In this document: positions 40,349 to 49,507 of the stretch, piece after piece | Layout of the letters: every line of letters starts with the position of its first letter | How positions within the stretch are numbered: the stretch's first letter is position 1 | NCBI RefSeq assembly: GCF_000697965.2 | Contig: NZ_CP015882.1 | Span: forward strand, 620,001 to 684,000 | DNA length: 64,000 bases | Direction: 5' to 3' | From: Ensifer adhaerens | GTDB lineage: Bacteria > Pseudomonadota > Alphaproteobacteria > Rhizobiales > Rhizobiaceae | Notes under the pieces: model-generated | Told to the model about the DNA's origin: nothing | Seen by the model: only the letters and a program-made list of their open reading frames with translations | Databases searched by the model: none | Position numbers and translations under genes: made by a program

Positions 40349-41230
40349 TCAGCGGTCGTCTTCAACGGCTGGATTGAAGGCGTCCTCCGTGATGGCGTAT
40401 CCGCGGCGCAGGTCCTCCATGCGCTCGATGCGACCACGTGACTGCGTGGCAAGGCGGGCGGTAAGTGCCGCAATCACCGCCTCCGTCTGGGCAATCGCCG
40501 GCACCATCGTGTCGTAGGGCGAGACCGTGTCGACGGGTGCCGTCAGCGTCACTGTCGCGAAATCGGCGATCGGCGAGAGCCAGCGGTCAGTAAAGAGGAC
40601 GATGCGCGATCCTTGCTCGGCCGCCTGACGAGCAAAGCGGATCGTGTCGTTCTGGTAGCGGCGATAGTCATAGACGAAAAGCACGTCGCGCTTGCCGAGG
40701 TCGACAAGCTGATCGACCTGGTCGGCCTGACTGCCGTTGATCCAGCGCGTGTCGCCCCTGAGCTGCTTCATGTGCGACCAGAGGAGGCCCGCGAGAAAGC
40801 CGCTGAAGCGGCCGCCGAGGCAATGGATGCGAGCGCTCATGTCGGCCGCCGCATCCACGGCTGCCTCGAAGTCTTCCGAAGGCAGCATTTGCATCGAAGA
40901 CTCCAGCGCATGGATGCTGGCGCGAAGGAAGTACTGGTAGAAGTTCTCTTGTTCCAGCGACGGGCGGCGCGCGTCGAGCATGGAGAGCGGCGAGCTCATG
41001 CGCTCTTGGACTTCACTGAGCAGCGCCTTCTGGAACTCCGGATAACCCTCAAAGCCCAGTGTGTTGGCAAAGCGCACGACGGTCGGATTGCTGACGCCGG
41101 CAGCGGCCGCGAGATGCGCGACCGTGTTCAGCCCTGCTGCCGGATAATTCGACAGAAGCTGCCTGACGATCTTCAGTTCCGAGCGCGTGAAGGTAATTGC
41201 GCCGTCTGTCAGTCGGTCCCGGATTGCCAC
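40349..41230 (-). CDS. RpiR-family transcriptional regulator
   Basis: 293 residues: N-terminal HTH_6 domain (NTVAHLAAAAGVSNPTVVRF) and C-terminal SIS sugar-isomerase-like domain (about 125-260). The GTG at 41230 is chosen because GGGAGG lies 8 bases upstream; an ATG 96 bases earlier falls in the divergent promoter. First gene of its own operon and divergent from the LIV-type importer. RpiR regulators usually sense phosphosugars, but members beside amino-acid or amine pathways are known. Confidence 0.9.
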   Translation of the reverse strand: MAIRDRLTDGAITFTRSELKIVRQLLSNYPAAGLNTVAHLAAAAGVSNPTVVRFANTLGFEGYPEFQKALLSEVQERMSSPLSMLDARRPSLEQENFYQYFLRASIHALESSMQMLPSEDFEAAVDAAADMSARIHCLGGRFSGFLAGLLWSHMKQLRGDTRWINGSQADQVDQLVDLGKRDVLFVYDYRRYQNDTIRFARQAAEQGSRIVLFTDRWLSPIADFATVTLTAPVDTVSPYDTMVPAIAQTEAVIAALTARLATQSRGRIERMEDLRRGYAITEDAFNPAVEDDR

Positions 41231-41319
41231 GATTTCTGCCTCCCAAAAACGATGGCGTGAATTCCGATTTCTAATTTTTGTTACATAATTGCTAGCAGAT
41301 AATGTTTTTTGAAACAAGA

Positions 41320-41347
41320 TTGACATTTGGTCGATCTGCGATAACGT
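41320..41347 (+). promoter_or_regulatory. possible sigma-70 promoter of the LIV-type importer operon
   Basis: TTGACA at 41320-41325 is followed after 16 bases by TAACGT at 41342-41347, about 60 bases before the importer start. The region 41231-41410 is AT-rich near 41270-41310 and probably carries the RpiR operator, which could not be defined. Confidence 0.4.
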
Positions 41348-41410
41348 TCATGTCGGGAACGGACCCGAGCCAAAAAATACGCGGCCGGGCCAAAATCTGG
41401 GGGAATGCGG

Positions 41411-43291
41411 ATGGTGCGCGTCAGGCGAGAAACCGTCGTTGGTATCCTTGTAGCGTCGCTGCCGCTTTTGGCCGCTGCCGCCATCGCCTCGTTGTTCTTT
41501 CCGGGCAGCGGCGAGCGCCTGGTGACGCTTTACATGATCAACGTCATCGCCGTGCTCGGCATCGGCATCTATGCCGGCAATTCCGGTATCGTTTCCTTCG
41601 GCCATGTCGGCTTCATGGCGATCGGTGCCTATGCGTCGGGTCTGTTGACGCTAAATCCGATCATCCAAAAGACAGCGTTGCCACATCTGCCGGAATGGCT
41701 GGCCGGGATGGGCATGCCCTTCCTTCCGGCACTTGCGATTGCGCTTGTCGTGGTTGCGCTCGTCGCGGTGCTGATCGGCATTCCCGTGGCGCGCCTTGGC
41801 GGCTCATCGGCTTCGATCGCGACCCTTGGTTTCCTCGTCATCGTGCATGTTGTGCTCGTCGCCTCGACCGATTTCACCCGCGGCAGCCAGACCTTTTTTG
41901 GTATTCCCCGCGCGGTCAATCTCTGGGTGGCGGTGCCCTTTGCTATCGCTGCCGTGGTGGTTGCGCGTCTCTATCGGGATTCGAGTGCTGGCTTGAAGCT
42001 TCGGGCGTCGCGCGAAGACGAGATCGCCTCGAGCGCCGTCGGCGTCAATGTCAAACTGCAGCGCTTCTTCGCCTGGGTTCTCGGTGCGGTGCTTGCAGGC
42101 GTTGCTGGCGCCTTGCTGGCCCATTTCCTCGGCGCGTTTTCGCCGAAAGACTTCTACTTCAACCTCACCTTCATGCTTTTGGCGATGCTGATTCTCGGCG
42201 GTATCACCACCGTCTCGGGTGCCGTCGGCGGCGCTGCCGTAATCATGCTGATTGTCGAACTCCTGCGCAAGCTCGAGGGTGGCGTCGATCTCGGCTTCCT
42301 CAAGCTGCCGACCGTCTTCGGCCTCACCGACATCGGGATCGGCGTGGCAATCCTCGTCGTGATGTACCGCCTGCAGGATGGCCTCTTCGGTGTGCGCGAA
42401 CTTGACGAGCGCTTCGGCTGGTTCAAGCGCTCCACAGAGAAGGACGTTGTGCCGGTGAAAAGCGTGCCTGCGTCCGAGGCCGCTGCAGCCGGTCACGGCT
42501 CTCTCCGGGTCGAAAATCTCGGCAAGAAATTTGCCGGCCTCGTGGCGCTCGAGAACGCCAATTTCGAGATCAAGCCCGGTATCGTCACTGGCCTTATCGG
42601 CCCGAACGGTGCGGGCAAGTCGACGCTGATCAACAGTGTGTCCGGCGTCGTGCCGCCGTCGACGGGCCGCGTGCTGATCGATGGCCAGGATGTGGCGTCG
42701 CTTGCCGTTCACGCGGTTCCCGTCGCGGGCCTTGCCCGCACCTTCCAGAACATCCGTCTCTTCAAGAACCTAACGGTCATCGAGAACGTCACGGTTGCGG
42801 CGAGCGCCTTGAAGGCGGGCGGTGAGGATCCCGCTGCCCGTGCCTTGACGGTGCTTTCGGAAGTGGGCCTCGCGGAATTTGCCGACCGGCTGGCCGGCAC
42901 GCTTTCCTACGGTGCGCAGAGGCGGCTAGAAATCGCCCGCGCGCTGGCGCTGAAGCCGCGTTACCTGCTGCTCGACGAGCCGGCTGCCGGCATGAACCCG
43001 GCCGAGACCGAGGAACTGATGCATGTGCTCGACCGCATCCGCGCGAAATACCGCCTCGGCCTGCTCGTCGTCGAGCATGACCTGAAGCTGATCATGCGGC
43101 TCTGCGATGTTGTCGTCGTGCTCAACAAGGGCCAGCAGATCGCCATCGGCACACCGGCGGAAATCCAGGCTAACCCTGATGTCATCGAGGCCTACATCGG
43201 CCGCCGCCGCTCAGCGGCGCAGGCGCGCAACGCGCCCGTCGGGACCCCCGTTCTGCCGTCCGGCGCGCCGGGCCTGCATAAACCAGCATAA
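41411..43291 (+). CDS. branched-chain amino acid-type ABC transporter, permease-ATPase fusion (LivM-LivG)
   Basis: 626 residues joining two usually separate subunits. Residues 1 to about 325 form the LivM permease with 8-10 hydrophobic segments, including GNSGIVSFGHVGFMAIGAY. After a linker, about 360-600 forms the LivG ATPase with Walker A GPNGAGKST, signature LSYGAQRRLEIAR and Walker B YLLLDEPAAGMNP. There is no stop or frameshift at the junction. The ATG at 41411 has GGGGGA at a suitable distance; the ATG at 41405 is too close. The cargo is unknown and need not be an amino acid. Confidence 0.9.
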   Translation: MVRVRRETVVGILVASLPLLAAAAIASLFFPGSGERLVTLYMINVIAVLGIGIYAGNSGIVSFGHVGFMAIGAYASGLLTLNPIIQKTALPHLPEWLAGMGMPFLPALAIALVVVALVAVLIGIPVARLGGSSASIATLGFLVIVHVVLVASTDFTRGSQTFFGIPRAVNLWVAVPFAIAAVVVARLYRDSSAGLKLRASREDEIASSAVGVNVKLQRFFAWVLGAVLAGVAGALLAHFLGAFSPKDFYFNLTFMLLAMLILGGITTVSGAVGGAAVIMLIVELLRKLEGGVDLGFLKLPTVFGLTDIGIGVAILVVMYRLQDGLFGVRELDERFGWFKRSTEKDVVPVKSVPASEAAAAGHGSLRVENLGKKFAGLVALENANFEIKPGIVTGLIGPNGAGKSTLINSVSGVVPPSTGRVLIDGQDVASLAVHAVPVAGLARTFQNIRLFKNLTVIENVTVAASALKAGGEDPAARALTVLSEVGLAEFADRLAGTLSYGAQRRLEIARALALKPRYLLLDEPAAGMNPAETEELMHVLDRIRAKYRLGLLVVEHDLKLIMRLCDVVVVLNKGQQIAIGTPAEIQANPDVIEAYIGRRRSAAQARNAPVGTPVLPSGAPGLHKPA

Positions 43292-43313
43292 ATCAAAAGA
43301 GGGAGCTTTCCGG

Positions 43314-44477
43314 ATGAAGAAGAACGTCACGGCCCTGTGCCTCACCACCATGCTTGGCGGTATCGCGTTGTCGCCGCTACCCGCATTTGCAGACGATCTG
43401 GTTATCGGTCTTGCGACCGCACAGACCGGCGGTCTTGCACCCTATGACCAGCCGTCGCTGAAGGGTCTGGAAATGGCGGTCGAGGAGATCAATGCGGCCG
43501 GTGGTGCTGCCGGCAAATTCCCGATCAAGCTCGTCGCCAAGGATACGCGCTCGGATGCGGCGCAGACGGCGCTGGTGGCGCAGGAGCTGGTTGACGAAGG
43601 CGTCAAGATCGTGATCACGCCTTGCGATGCCGATCCGTCGATTGCTGCCGGCCAGGTGACGCAGGCAGCCCAGATCCCCGCCTTCTCCTTCTGCGCCACG
43701 ACGCCGACCATGCCGCTTGCGGTGGGCGACTACATGTTTGGCAATTATCCGGCCGACAACGTCCAGGCCTCTGTTCTTGCGACCTACGCGTTCGAGAAGG
43801 GTTACAAGAAGGCCTACATCCTGAAGTCGCCGGATAGCGCCTATACTCTGAAGCTGCCGGAGTATTTCGCCGTTGCGTTCAAAGCCAAGGGCGGCGAACT
43901 GCTCGGTGAGGGCACCTATAGCATGGGCCAGCAGGACTTCGGCGCCGAGGTCACCAAGATCAAGGCGATGAACCCGGCGCCCGACGTCATCATGACGGCG
44001 GCCTACGAGCCGGATTTCCCAGCCTTCATCCGTCAGCTGCGCGGTGCAGGGGTGGCCACGCCGATCCTCGGCAGCGATGGCATCGATTCGCCCACGACCT
44101 TCGGCCTTGGTGCCACCGTCGACGGGGTTGTCTTTACAACCGCAGGATTTGCCAGCGAAGGCAGCCCGCTCGCTGACTTCAACGTGAAGTACAAGGAAAA
44201 ATACGGTCAGGTGCCGGATACGGTCTACATCGCCAACGGCTACGACCTTGGCAAGGTGATCGACGCGGCGGTGACGGAGGCAAACAGTATCGATCCGGTT
44301 GCCATACGCAACGCGATCGCCTCGCTCGAAAACGTCCAGGGTGTGACCGGCCCGATCAGCTATGCCGGCACGCAAGGGATGCCGATGCGCTCGGTATCGC
44401 TGGTGCAGATCGAAAGCGGCAATCGCCAGCTGATCAGTCAGGGCGTTCCGGCGGCCGCCGACGTTCCAGCCCCCTGA
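43314..44477 (+). CDS. branched-chain amino acid-type ABC transporter substrate-binding protein
   Basis: 387 residues with a signal peptide (KKN start, hydrophobic 6-23, cleavage after AFA near residue 26). Type I periplasmic-binding fold (Peripla_BP_6): GLATAQTGGLAPYDQPSLKG near the start and CDADPSIAAGQV in the first lobe. GGGAGC precedes the ATG. Transcribed with the LivMG fusion, LivF and LivH; a stem-loop follows the stop codon. Confidence 0.9.
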   Translation: MKKNVTALCLTTMLGGIALSPLPAFADDLVIGLATAQTGGLAPYDQPSLKGLEMAVEEINAAGGAAGKFPIKLVAKDTRSDAAQTALVAQELVDEGVKIVITPCDADPSIAAGQVTQAAQIPAFSFCATTPTMPLAVGDYMFGNYPADNVQASVLATYAFEKGYKKAYILKSPDSAYTLKLPEYFAVAFKAKGGELLGEGTYSMGQQDFGAEVTKIKAMNPAPDVIMTAAYEPDFPAFIRQLRGAGVATPILGSDGIDSPTTFGLGATVDGVVFTTAGFASEGSPLADFNVKYKEKYGQVPDTVYIANGYDLGKVIDAAVTEANSIDPVAIRNAIASLENVQGVTGPISYAGTQGMPMRSVSLVQIESGNRQLISQGVPAAADVPAP

Positions 44478-44494
44478 TCGATCACCTGTGGTGG

Positions 44495-44514
44495 TCCCCG
44501 GATTTCCCCGGGGA
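44495..44514 (+). terminator. stem-loop after binding-protein gene
   Basis: TCCCCGG (44495-44501) pairs exactly with CCGGGGA (44508-44514) around a 6-base loop, 17 bases after the stop codon and inside the operon. No T run; probable mRNA-stabilising element. Confidence 0.5.
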
Positions 44515-44568
44515 TCGTGCCTGTCTGCGCCGGCGGCGCTTTGCAATCCACGGCAAGGACTTTGCCCG

Positions 44569-45306
44569 ATGATGATGAGTGAAATTCCCGTTCTGAAGCC
44601 GCTTCTGGAAGTGAGCGGCCTTAAGGTCGCCTATGGTGCGGTCGAAGCCCTGAAGGGTGTTGATCTCGCCGTCGGCAAAGGGCAGATCGTGACGTTGCTC
44701 GGCGCCAACGGCGCTGGCAAGAGCTCGACGCTGAACGCGCTTGTCGGTCTGGCGGGAAAGAAGGCCGGACGTGTGTCTTTCAACGGCCGGGATGTTTCCG
44801 GCCTCGCGCCGGAACAGATTGTCCGGCTCGGAATGACCTTGACGCCCGAGGGACGGCGCATCTTCCCGAGCCTCACCGTCGACGAACACCTGCTGCTCGG
44901 CGGCGCCATGCACAAGGCGCGCGGCGCGATATCAGAGGTGCGCGAAGACATGCTCTCGCGATTCCCGATCCTGAAAGAACGCCTCACCCAGAAGGCCGGC
45001 TCGCTCTCAGGGGGCGAACAGCAGATGCTCGCGATCGCCCGCTCGATGATGTCGTCGCCTGACTTGTTGCTGCTCGACGAGCCCTCGCTCGGCCTGGCGC
45101 CGCAGGTGGTGGATCTGATCTTCGACCTGATCGCCGGGCTGAGACAAAAGGGCCTGACGATCCTCCTGGTCGAGCAGAACGTCTCTCTGTCGCTCGAGAT
45201 TGCTGACGCGGGCTACGTCATGGCCAATGGCCGGGTCGTGCTTTCGGGCACGGCCGCCGAACTGCGCAATTCAACCGAAATCCAGGGCGCCTATCTCGGC
45301 GCCTGA
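44569..45306 (+). CDS. branched-chain amino acid-type ABC transporter ATPase (LivF)
   Basis: 245 residues. Walker A GANGAGKSS, signature LSGGEQQMLAIAR, Walker B LLLLDEPSLGLAP, switch residues LLVEQN typical of LivF. Starts with a run of Met codons at 44569; AAGGAC lies 9 bases upstream. Forms a heterodimer with the LivG half of the fusion protein. Confidence 0.9.
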   Translation: MMMSEIPVLKPLLEVSGLKVAYGAVEALKGVDLAVGKGQIVTLLGANGAGKSSTLNALVGLAGKKAGRVSFNGRDVSGLAPEQIVRLGMTLTPEGRRIFPSLTVDEHLLLGGAMHKARGAISEVREDMLSRFPILKERLTQKAGSLSGGEQQMLAIARSMMSSPDLLLLDEPSLGLAPQVVDLIFDLIAGLRQKGLTILLVEQNVSLSLEIADAGYVMANGRVVLSGTAAELRNSTEIQGAYLGA

Positions 45307-45330
45307 GCCGAGCGCGTGGAGGGTCAATTC

Positions 45331-46218
45331 ATGGATATGTTCCTGCAGCAACTCGTCAATGCGCTCAGCCTCGGCGGCACTTATGCGCTTCTGGCGCTTG
45401 GCCTTGCGGTCGTCTTCTCGATCATGGGGCTCATCAATTTCGCCCATGGCGAACTGATGACGGCTGCCGGCTACGGCCTCTGCTTTGCCCTGTTGCTGGG
45501 CCTGCCGTTTCCGCTCGCTGTCTGCGCGGCTCTTTTGATCGCCATCGTGCTTGCCATGCTGATGGAGCGCATCGCCTTTCGGCCGGTGCGCGGCGCCAGT
45601 GGCACGACGCTGCTTCTAACGAGCTTTGCCGTTAGCGCGATCCTGCGCGTGATCTTCCAGAACTTCATTTCCGCCCGTCCGAAGCCGGTGCCGATGCCCG
45701 AAAGCTTTTCTGGCACGATCGAGATCGGCGGCCTGCATCTGGGCCTCATTCAGGGAACGTCGATCCTCGTCACGATCATCATGCTGGTCGGCCTGAACCT
45801 CTTCCTTCGCACGACCGTGCTCGGTCGTGCCATGCGTGCTGCATCCGAAGATTTCGCTATCGTTCGGCTGATGGGTATCCGCGCCAATGCGGTGGTCGCT
45901 ACCGCCTTTGCGATCTCCGGCCTGCTTGCCGGCGTCGCCGGCATCCTCTGGGTGGCCCAGCGCGGCAGTGTCGATCCGTTGATGGGCTTCCTGCCAGTGC
46001 TCAAAGCCTTTATCGCCGCAATTATCGGTGGGCTCGGCAGCCTCTCCGGCGCTGTCGCCGGCGGCTTTCTGCTCGGCTTCATCGAAGTGTTCTTGCAAGC
46101 CTATCTGCCGGAAAGCCTGCTCAGCTACCGCGACGCCTTCACTATCCTGCTCGTCATCGGGGTTCTGCTCTTTGCTCCGCAGGGGTTGCTTGCAAAGAAG
46201 ACCGTCATCAAGCTTTGA
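45331..46218 (+). CDS. branched-chain amino acid-type ABC transporter permease (LivH)
   Basis: 295 residues with about 8 hydrophobic segments. The family motifs GLINFAHGELMTAAGY near residue 36 and GGLGSLSGAVAGGFLLGF near residue 230 are present. The ATG at 45331 has GGAGGG 7 bases upstream; a GTG 15 bases earlier overlaps that site. Last gene of the importer operon. The pair LivH plus LivM-LivG makes the membrane channel. Confidence 0.9.
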   Translation: MDMFLQQLVNALSLGGTYALLALGLAVVFSIMGLINFAHGELMTAAGYGLCFALLLGLPFPLAVCAALLIAIVLAMLMERIAFRPVRGASGTTLLLTSFAVSAILRVIFQNFISARPKPVPMPESFSGTIEIGGLHLGLIQGTSILVTIIMLVGLNLFLRTTVLGRAMRAASEDFAIVRLMGIRANAVVATAFAISGLLAGVAGILWVAQRGSVDPLMGFLPVLKAFIAAIIGGLGSLSGAVAGGFLLGFIEVFLQAYLPESLLSYRDAFTILLVIGVLLFAPQGLLAKKTVIKL

Positions 46219-46401
46219 TGTTCGCGAAAGCACCTGGTATCGGGATGATAGGGTCAGTGTAGACGCAAGCAATGGCAATGAGTTGGCATTGATCGTCCGC
46301 AATCACCTTGTGGGCTCGTCGAGGTCGGCAGGATTTGCGGCTTGCCCTTGGGCCCTGTCGTCTTCCCGTCATGGCACTTGGTATCAACGAATGGAATGGA
46401 A

Positions 46402-46641
46402 ATGCCGCACATAGTCGTAAAGATGTTCCTTGGCCGCTCCGAGGAGCAGAAACAGGAATTCGCCGCGAAAGTGGTCGAAGCTGCGAAAACCATCCTAGGC
46501 TCAAGCGACGCTTCGCTTTCCGTTTCCATCTTGGAAGTGGATCCGGCGGAGTGGGATGCGAGTGTCTACGACCCGGAAATCGTGGCGAACGAAAGCACGC
46601 TCTATAAACGGCCGGGTTACGGGGCTCTCTCACAGTCGTAG
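46402..46641 (+). CDS. PptA-type 4-oxalocrotonate tautomerase family protein
   Basis: 79 residues; close in length and layout to E. coli PptA (MPHI start, W and YD near residue 50, KKPGY/KRPGY near the C-terminus). After Met removal Pro1 would be the catalytic base. An upstream in-frame ATG at 46342 would bury Pro1 and is rejected. The ribosome site is weak. Not obviously part of the importer operon (183 bases away). Natural substrate unknown. Confidence 0.75.
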   Translation: MPHIVVKMFLGRSEEQKQEFAAKVVEAAKTILGSSDASLSVSILEVDPAEWDASVYDPEIVANESTLYKRPGYGALSQS

Positions 46642-46886
46642 GGGGTGATCGCCGAGGGCGTTTTTGAATGAAGCGGGGGTGCCATGCAAACCCCGCTCGC
46701 CTCGGCCACACGGCCACTTTGCCCGGCATGCTGTGCTGACAGGATTGGAGTGTCCAATGTTCATTCATCTGCTGGCGCTGCCAGCGGAAGAACGCGCTAT
46801 TCAGGATGGGGTGGCGCACCAGGCACCTGCGCTGGCTCCGTAGGCGCCAACCCCGCGACCCGGATCTACGTCTGCACTTGTGATCG

Positions 46887-47288
46887 TCAGGCTGAGCTCG
46901 GATCCCACGTCGGTTTATCAACCGTGGTGCAAGGTACAGCCCGCCAATTGGAATGACGAGCATTGAGCAGCGTTGAATTCCCGTCCACCACGAGCCACAG
47001 CCCGTTGCCAAGGGCGTGTACAGTGAGGGGTTTTCGCTTCTCCTGCTTGCCGCGCGCCGACGCAAGCATATAGCGGTTCGCGCTGATGATGCCTCGTTCG
47101 CGCATTCGCGCGTTAACAAGCTGCTCGAGCGGAATAAGCAGATGTGCTTCTCCAAGATCGAAGTAGAGCGAAGGATCATCCGGCAACCTTTCGAGCGCGG
47201 CCGCGATCTCTTGGTTCAACTCCATCTTTCCAACGGCGCCGTCGGCCTGGAGTGCTAGATACTTTCGCGACATTTCATCGGCTTTCAT
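46887..47288 (-). CDS. ParB/sulfiredoxin-like domain protein, unknown role
   Basis: 133 residues. The middle part (LIPLEQLVNARMRERGIISANRYML, split by KRKPLTVHALGNGLWLVVDGNS) looks like the ParB N-terminal nuclease-like fold: a residue-list/parameter segment followed by V-x-DGNS-x-L-x-A. No HTH or DNA-binding domain follows, so it is not a partition ParB. No neighbour suggests a role. No clear ribosome site; a start at the internal MSRKYLAL is possible. Confidence 0.5.
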   Translation of the reverse strand: MKADEMSRKYLALQADGAVGKMELNQEIAAALERLPDDPSLYFDLGEAHLLIPLEQLVNARMRERGIISANRYMLASARGKQEKRKPLTVHALGNGLWLVVDGNSTLLNARHSNWRAVPCTTVDKPTWDPSSA

Positions 47289-47514
47289 TCAGCGCTACAG
47301 CGACGAGCACTTCGCTGGGCCATCCCGGCCAGGACGACCCTGTTGCTCGTCGGCATTCGGTACCATTATCGCTCATGATTGCTGGGTATCTATGTGAAAT
47401 CGCACGGTCGGCTGTCCGACCTACAAGTTTTAACTGTTCCCCAATGTGCATGCTTGCTGTTGGGTCAATCGAAGGCTTTTCTTTCGCCTGCCAGGGTCCA
47501 CAGCGTTTGATGTG

Positions 47515-47538
47515 AAATCGGCCAATGAACCGATTTTT
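47515..47538. terminator. possible terminator after the amino-sugar operon
   Basis: AAATCGG (47515-47521) pairs exactly with CCGATTT (47530-47536) around 8 bases, about 70 bases beyond the end of the minus-strand operon; the T run is better in the plus direction. The rest of the 318-base gap 47289-47606 shows no gene. Confidence 0.4.
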
Positions 47539-47606
47539 GCCATCTGAACGCTGCCGATCGCTTGAGCGCCTGCCTAGCTCAAAGGCCTTCGAGGGATCCC
47601 CCAGTG

Positions 47607-48668
47607 TCAGGCACCAATTGCTGCGCCCGTACCATCGAACAGCGAGGACCGGCTCTCGTCGATCCGGATCCCGACGGCTTCGCCAACGCGGAAAGGTGTG
47701 TCGGCCGGTGCGCTGACATTGATCAGGCCGAGCCGGCCGGCGCGAACGAAGACGCTCATATTGCCGCCGAGATACTCGCTCGCCTCGATGACGCCGCGGC
47801 AATGCCCAGTTTCCGGAGCAACCAGCGCCAAGTGCTCGGGCCTTGCGCCCAGTTTCTCGGGTTCGACCGTCCCTGGCATGGGAAGCGCTAGATCGCCTTC
47901 GCCGCTCAGGTCGAGGCGGCCGCCCTGGTCGCGCCGGCATGGCAGGAGGTTCATCTTTGGGCTGCCGATGAACTGCGCGACGAAAAGGTTCGCCGGCTTT
48001 TCGTAGAGGTCTCTCGGGCTACCCTGCTGCATGATCCGCCCGTCCTTCATCACGACGATCCGGTCGGCCAGCGTCATCGCCTCCACCTGGTCATGGGTCA
48101 CATAGATCATGGTGGCGCCAAGCGTGCGATGCAGCTTGGCGATCTCAAGTCGCATATCGACGCGCAGCGCCGCATCGAGGTTTGAAAGCGGCTCGTCAAA
48201 GAGAAAGCCGACCGGCTCGCGCACAATTGCCCGCCCGATTGCGACTCGCTGGCGCTGGCCGCCCGAGAGCTCCTTCGGATAGCGGTCCAGAAGGGGCGTG
48301 AGCTTCAGCGTTTCCGCCGCTGCCTCGATCTTGGCTCTTGCGGTCGCCGACGGCACCTTGGCGAGCCTCAGGCCGAAGCCCATGTTCTGCCGCACCGTCA
48401 TGTGCGGATAGAGCGCATAGGACTGGAAGACCATGGCGAGCTGACGATCGACCGGCGAAGCGGACGTCGCATCCCGCCCATTGATCAAAATCTGGCCGTC
48501 GGTCGTTGCCTCGAGACCCGCGATCATGCGCAACAGCGTTGACTTGCCGCAGCCGGAGGGCCCGACGATGACGACGAATTCACCGTCGGCGATCTCAAGG
48601 TCGAGCTCCCGGATGATCTCAACTGCGCCGTAGCGCTTTCCGGCTTTCCTGAGCGAAATCGTTCCCAT
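47607..48668 (-). CDS. sugar ABC transporter ATP-binding protein (UgpC type)
   Basis: 353 residues. Walker [10 protein letters not shown], signature [14 protein letters not shown], Walker [16 protein letters not shown], switch His in YVTHDQVEA, and a C-terminal OB domain. The ATG at 48668 follows CAGGAGAC. Last gene of the nanE-nanK-importer operon, 17 bases after the second permease; energises uptake of the amino sugar. Confidence 0.9.
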   Translation of the reverse strand: MGTISLRKAGKRYGAVEIIRELDLEIADGEFVVIVGPSGCGKSTLLRMIAGLEATTDGQILINGRDATSASPVDRQLAMVFQSYALYPHMTVRQNMGFGLRLAKVPSATARAKIEAAAETLKLTPLLDRYPKELSGGQRQRVAIGRAIVREPVGFLFDEPLSNLDAALRVDMRLEIAKLHRTLGATMIYVTHDQVEAMTLADRIVVMKDGRIMQQGSPRDLYEKPANLFVAQFIGSPKMNLLPCRRDQGGRLDLSGEGDLALPMPGTVEPEKLGARPEHLALVAPETGHCRGVIEASEYLGGNMSVFVRAGRLGLINVSAPADTPFRVGEAVGIRIDESRSSLFDGTGAAIGA

Positions 48669-48685
48669 GCGTGTCTCCTGGAATA

Positions 48686-49507
48686 TCAACCCTTGACCGC
48701 GCCGGCGGTCATCGATCCACTGATCTGGCGGTACATCACGAGGCCGAGCAGCATTGGCGGCAAAGCGCCGACGACCATCACTGCCGATGCTACGCCCCAC
48801 TGCACACCGCCGCCGCTTGCGGCAAAAAAGAAGGATGCGCCGACCGTGACCGGAACTGCCTTCGAGGTCGTCAGCATCAGGCCGAAGAGGAATTCGTTCC
48901 ACGCGGTGATGAAGCCGAAGATCAGGCTGGTGACGATCGCCGGCCGGCAGAGCGGCATCACGACCTTGATGAGGATCTGCGTGCGGTTTGCACCATCCAT
49001 GAGGGCAGCCTCGTCGAGTTCCGCGGGCAGGTCACGGATGGCGTTGACGAGGATGACGAGCGCAAGCGGCAGGTTGACGATCGTCAGGATCAGCCCCAGC
49101 CCCAGGCGCGTATCAAGCAGCGCAAGCCACTGGAACATCATGTAGAGCGGGATGGCGAAGATGATCAGCGGCACGGCGCGCAGGTTGACAATAAAGGGCA
49201 GGAGTGTGCGTTCGCCAATCTTGCCGCGGGCAATCGCGTAGGCTGCGGGGAGCGCCAGCGCCACGGCAAGTACCGTTCCCATCAGCGCCACAGCAAGGCT
49301 GTTGAACAGATAGAGGAAGATGTTCAGCCGATCGGAGACCTCGAACACGGCGCGGTAGTTCTCAAATGTCGGGGCCTGGACCCAGAGACCGGGGTTGCCG
49401 GAAAGCTCGCGCGCACTCTTGAACGAGGTGGAAAGCGTCACCAGCACCGGAAAGTTCAAGCCGATGGCGGCAACAGCGAACACGAACCAACGGAGTACTG
49501 ACATCAT
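48686..49507 (-). CDS. carbohydrate ABC transporter permease (UgpE/MalG type)
   Basis: 273 residues with six predicted membrane segments and the EAA loop [22 protein letters not shown]. Two Met codons open the protein; the first overlaps the stop of the previous permease. The C-terminal [15 protein letters not shown] is typical of MalG-type subunits. Part of the amino-sugar importer. Confidence 0.9.
   Translation of the reverse strand: MMSVLRWFVFAVAAIGLNFPVLVTLSTSFKSARELSGNPGLWVQAPTFENYRAVFEVSDRLNIFLYLFNSLAVALMGTVLAVALALPAAYAIARGKIGERTLLPFIVNLRAVPLIIFAIPLYMMFQWLALLDTRLGLGLILTIVNLPLALVILVNAIRDLPAELDEAALMDGANRTQILIKVVMPLCRPAIVTSLIFGFITAWNEFLFGLMLTTSKAVPVTVGASFFFAASGGGVQWGVASAVMVVGALPPMLLGLVMYRQISGSMTAGAVKG

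Noticed and set aside
46208..47179. 323-codon minus-strand frame
   Set aside because: It overlaps the PptA-type tautomerase, is very rich in Arg/Ser/Pro, has no known motif and no ribosome site; a chance antisense frame.
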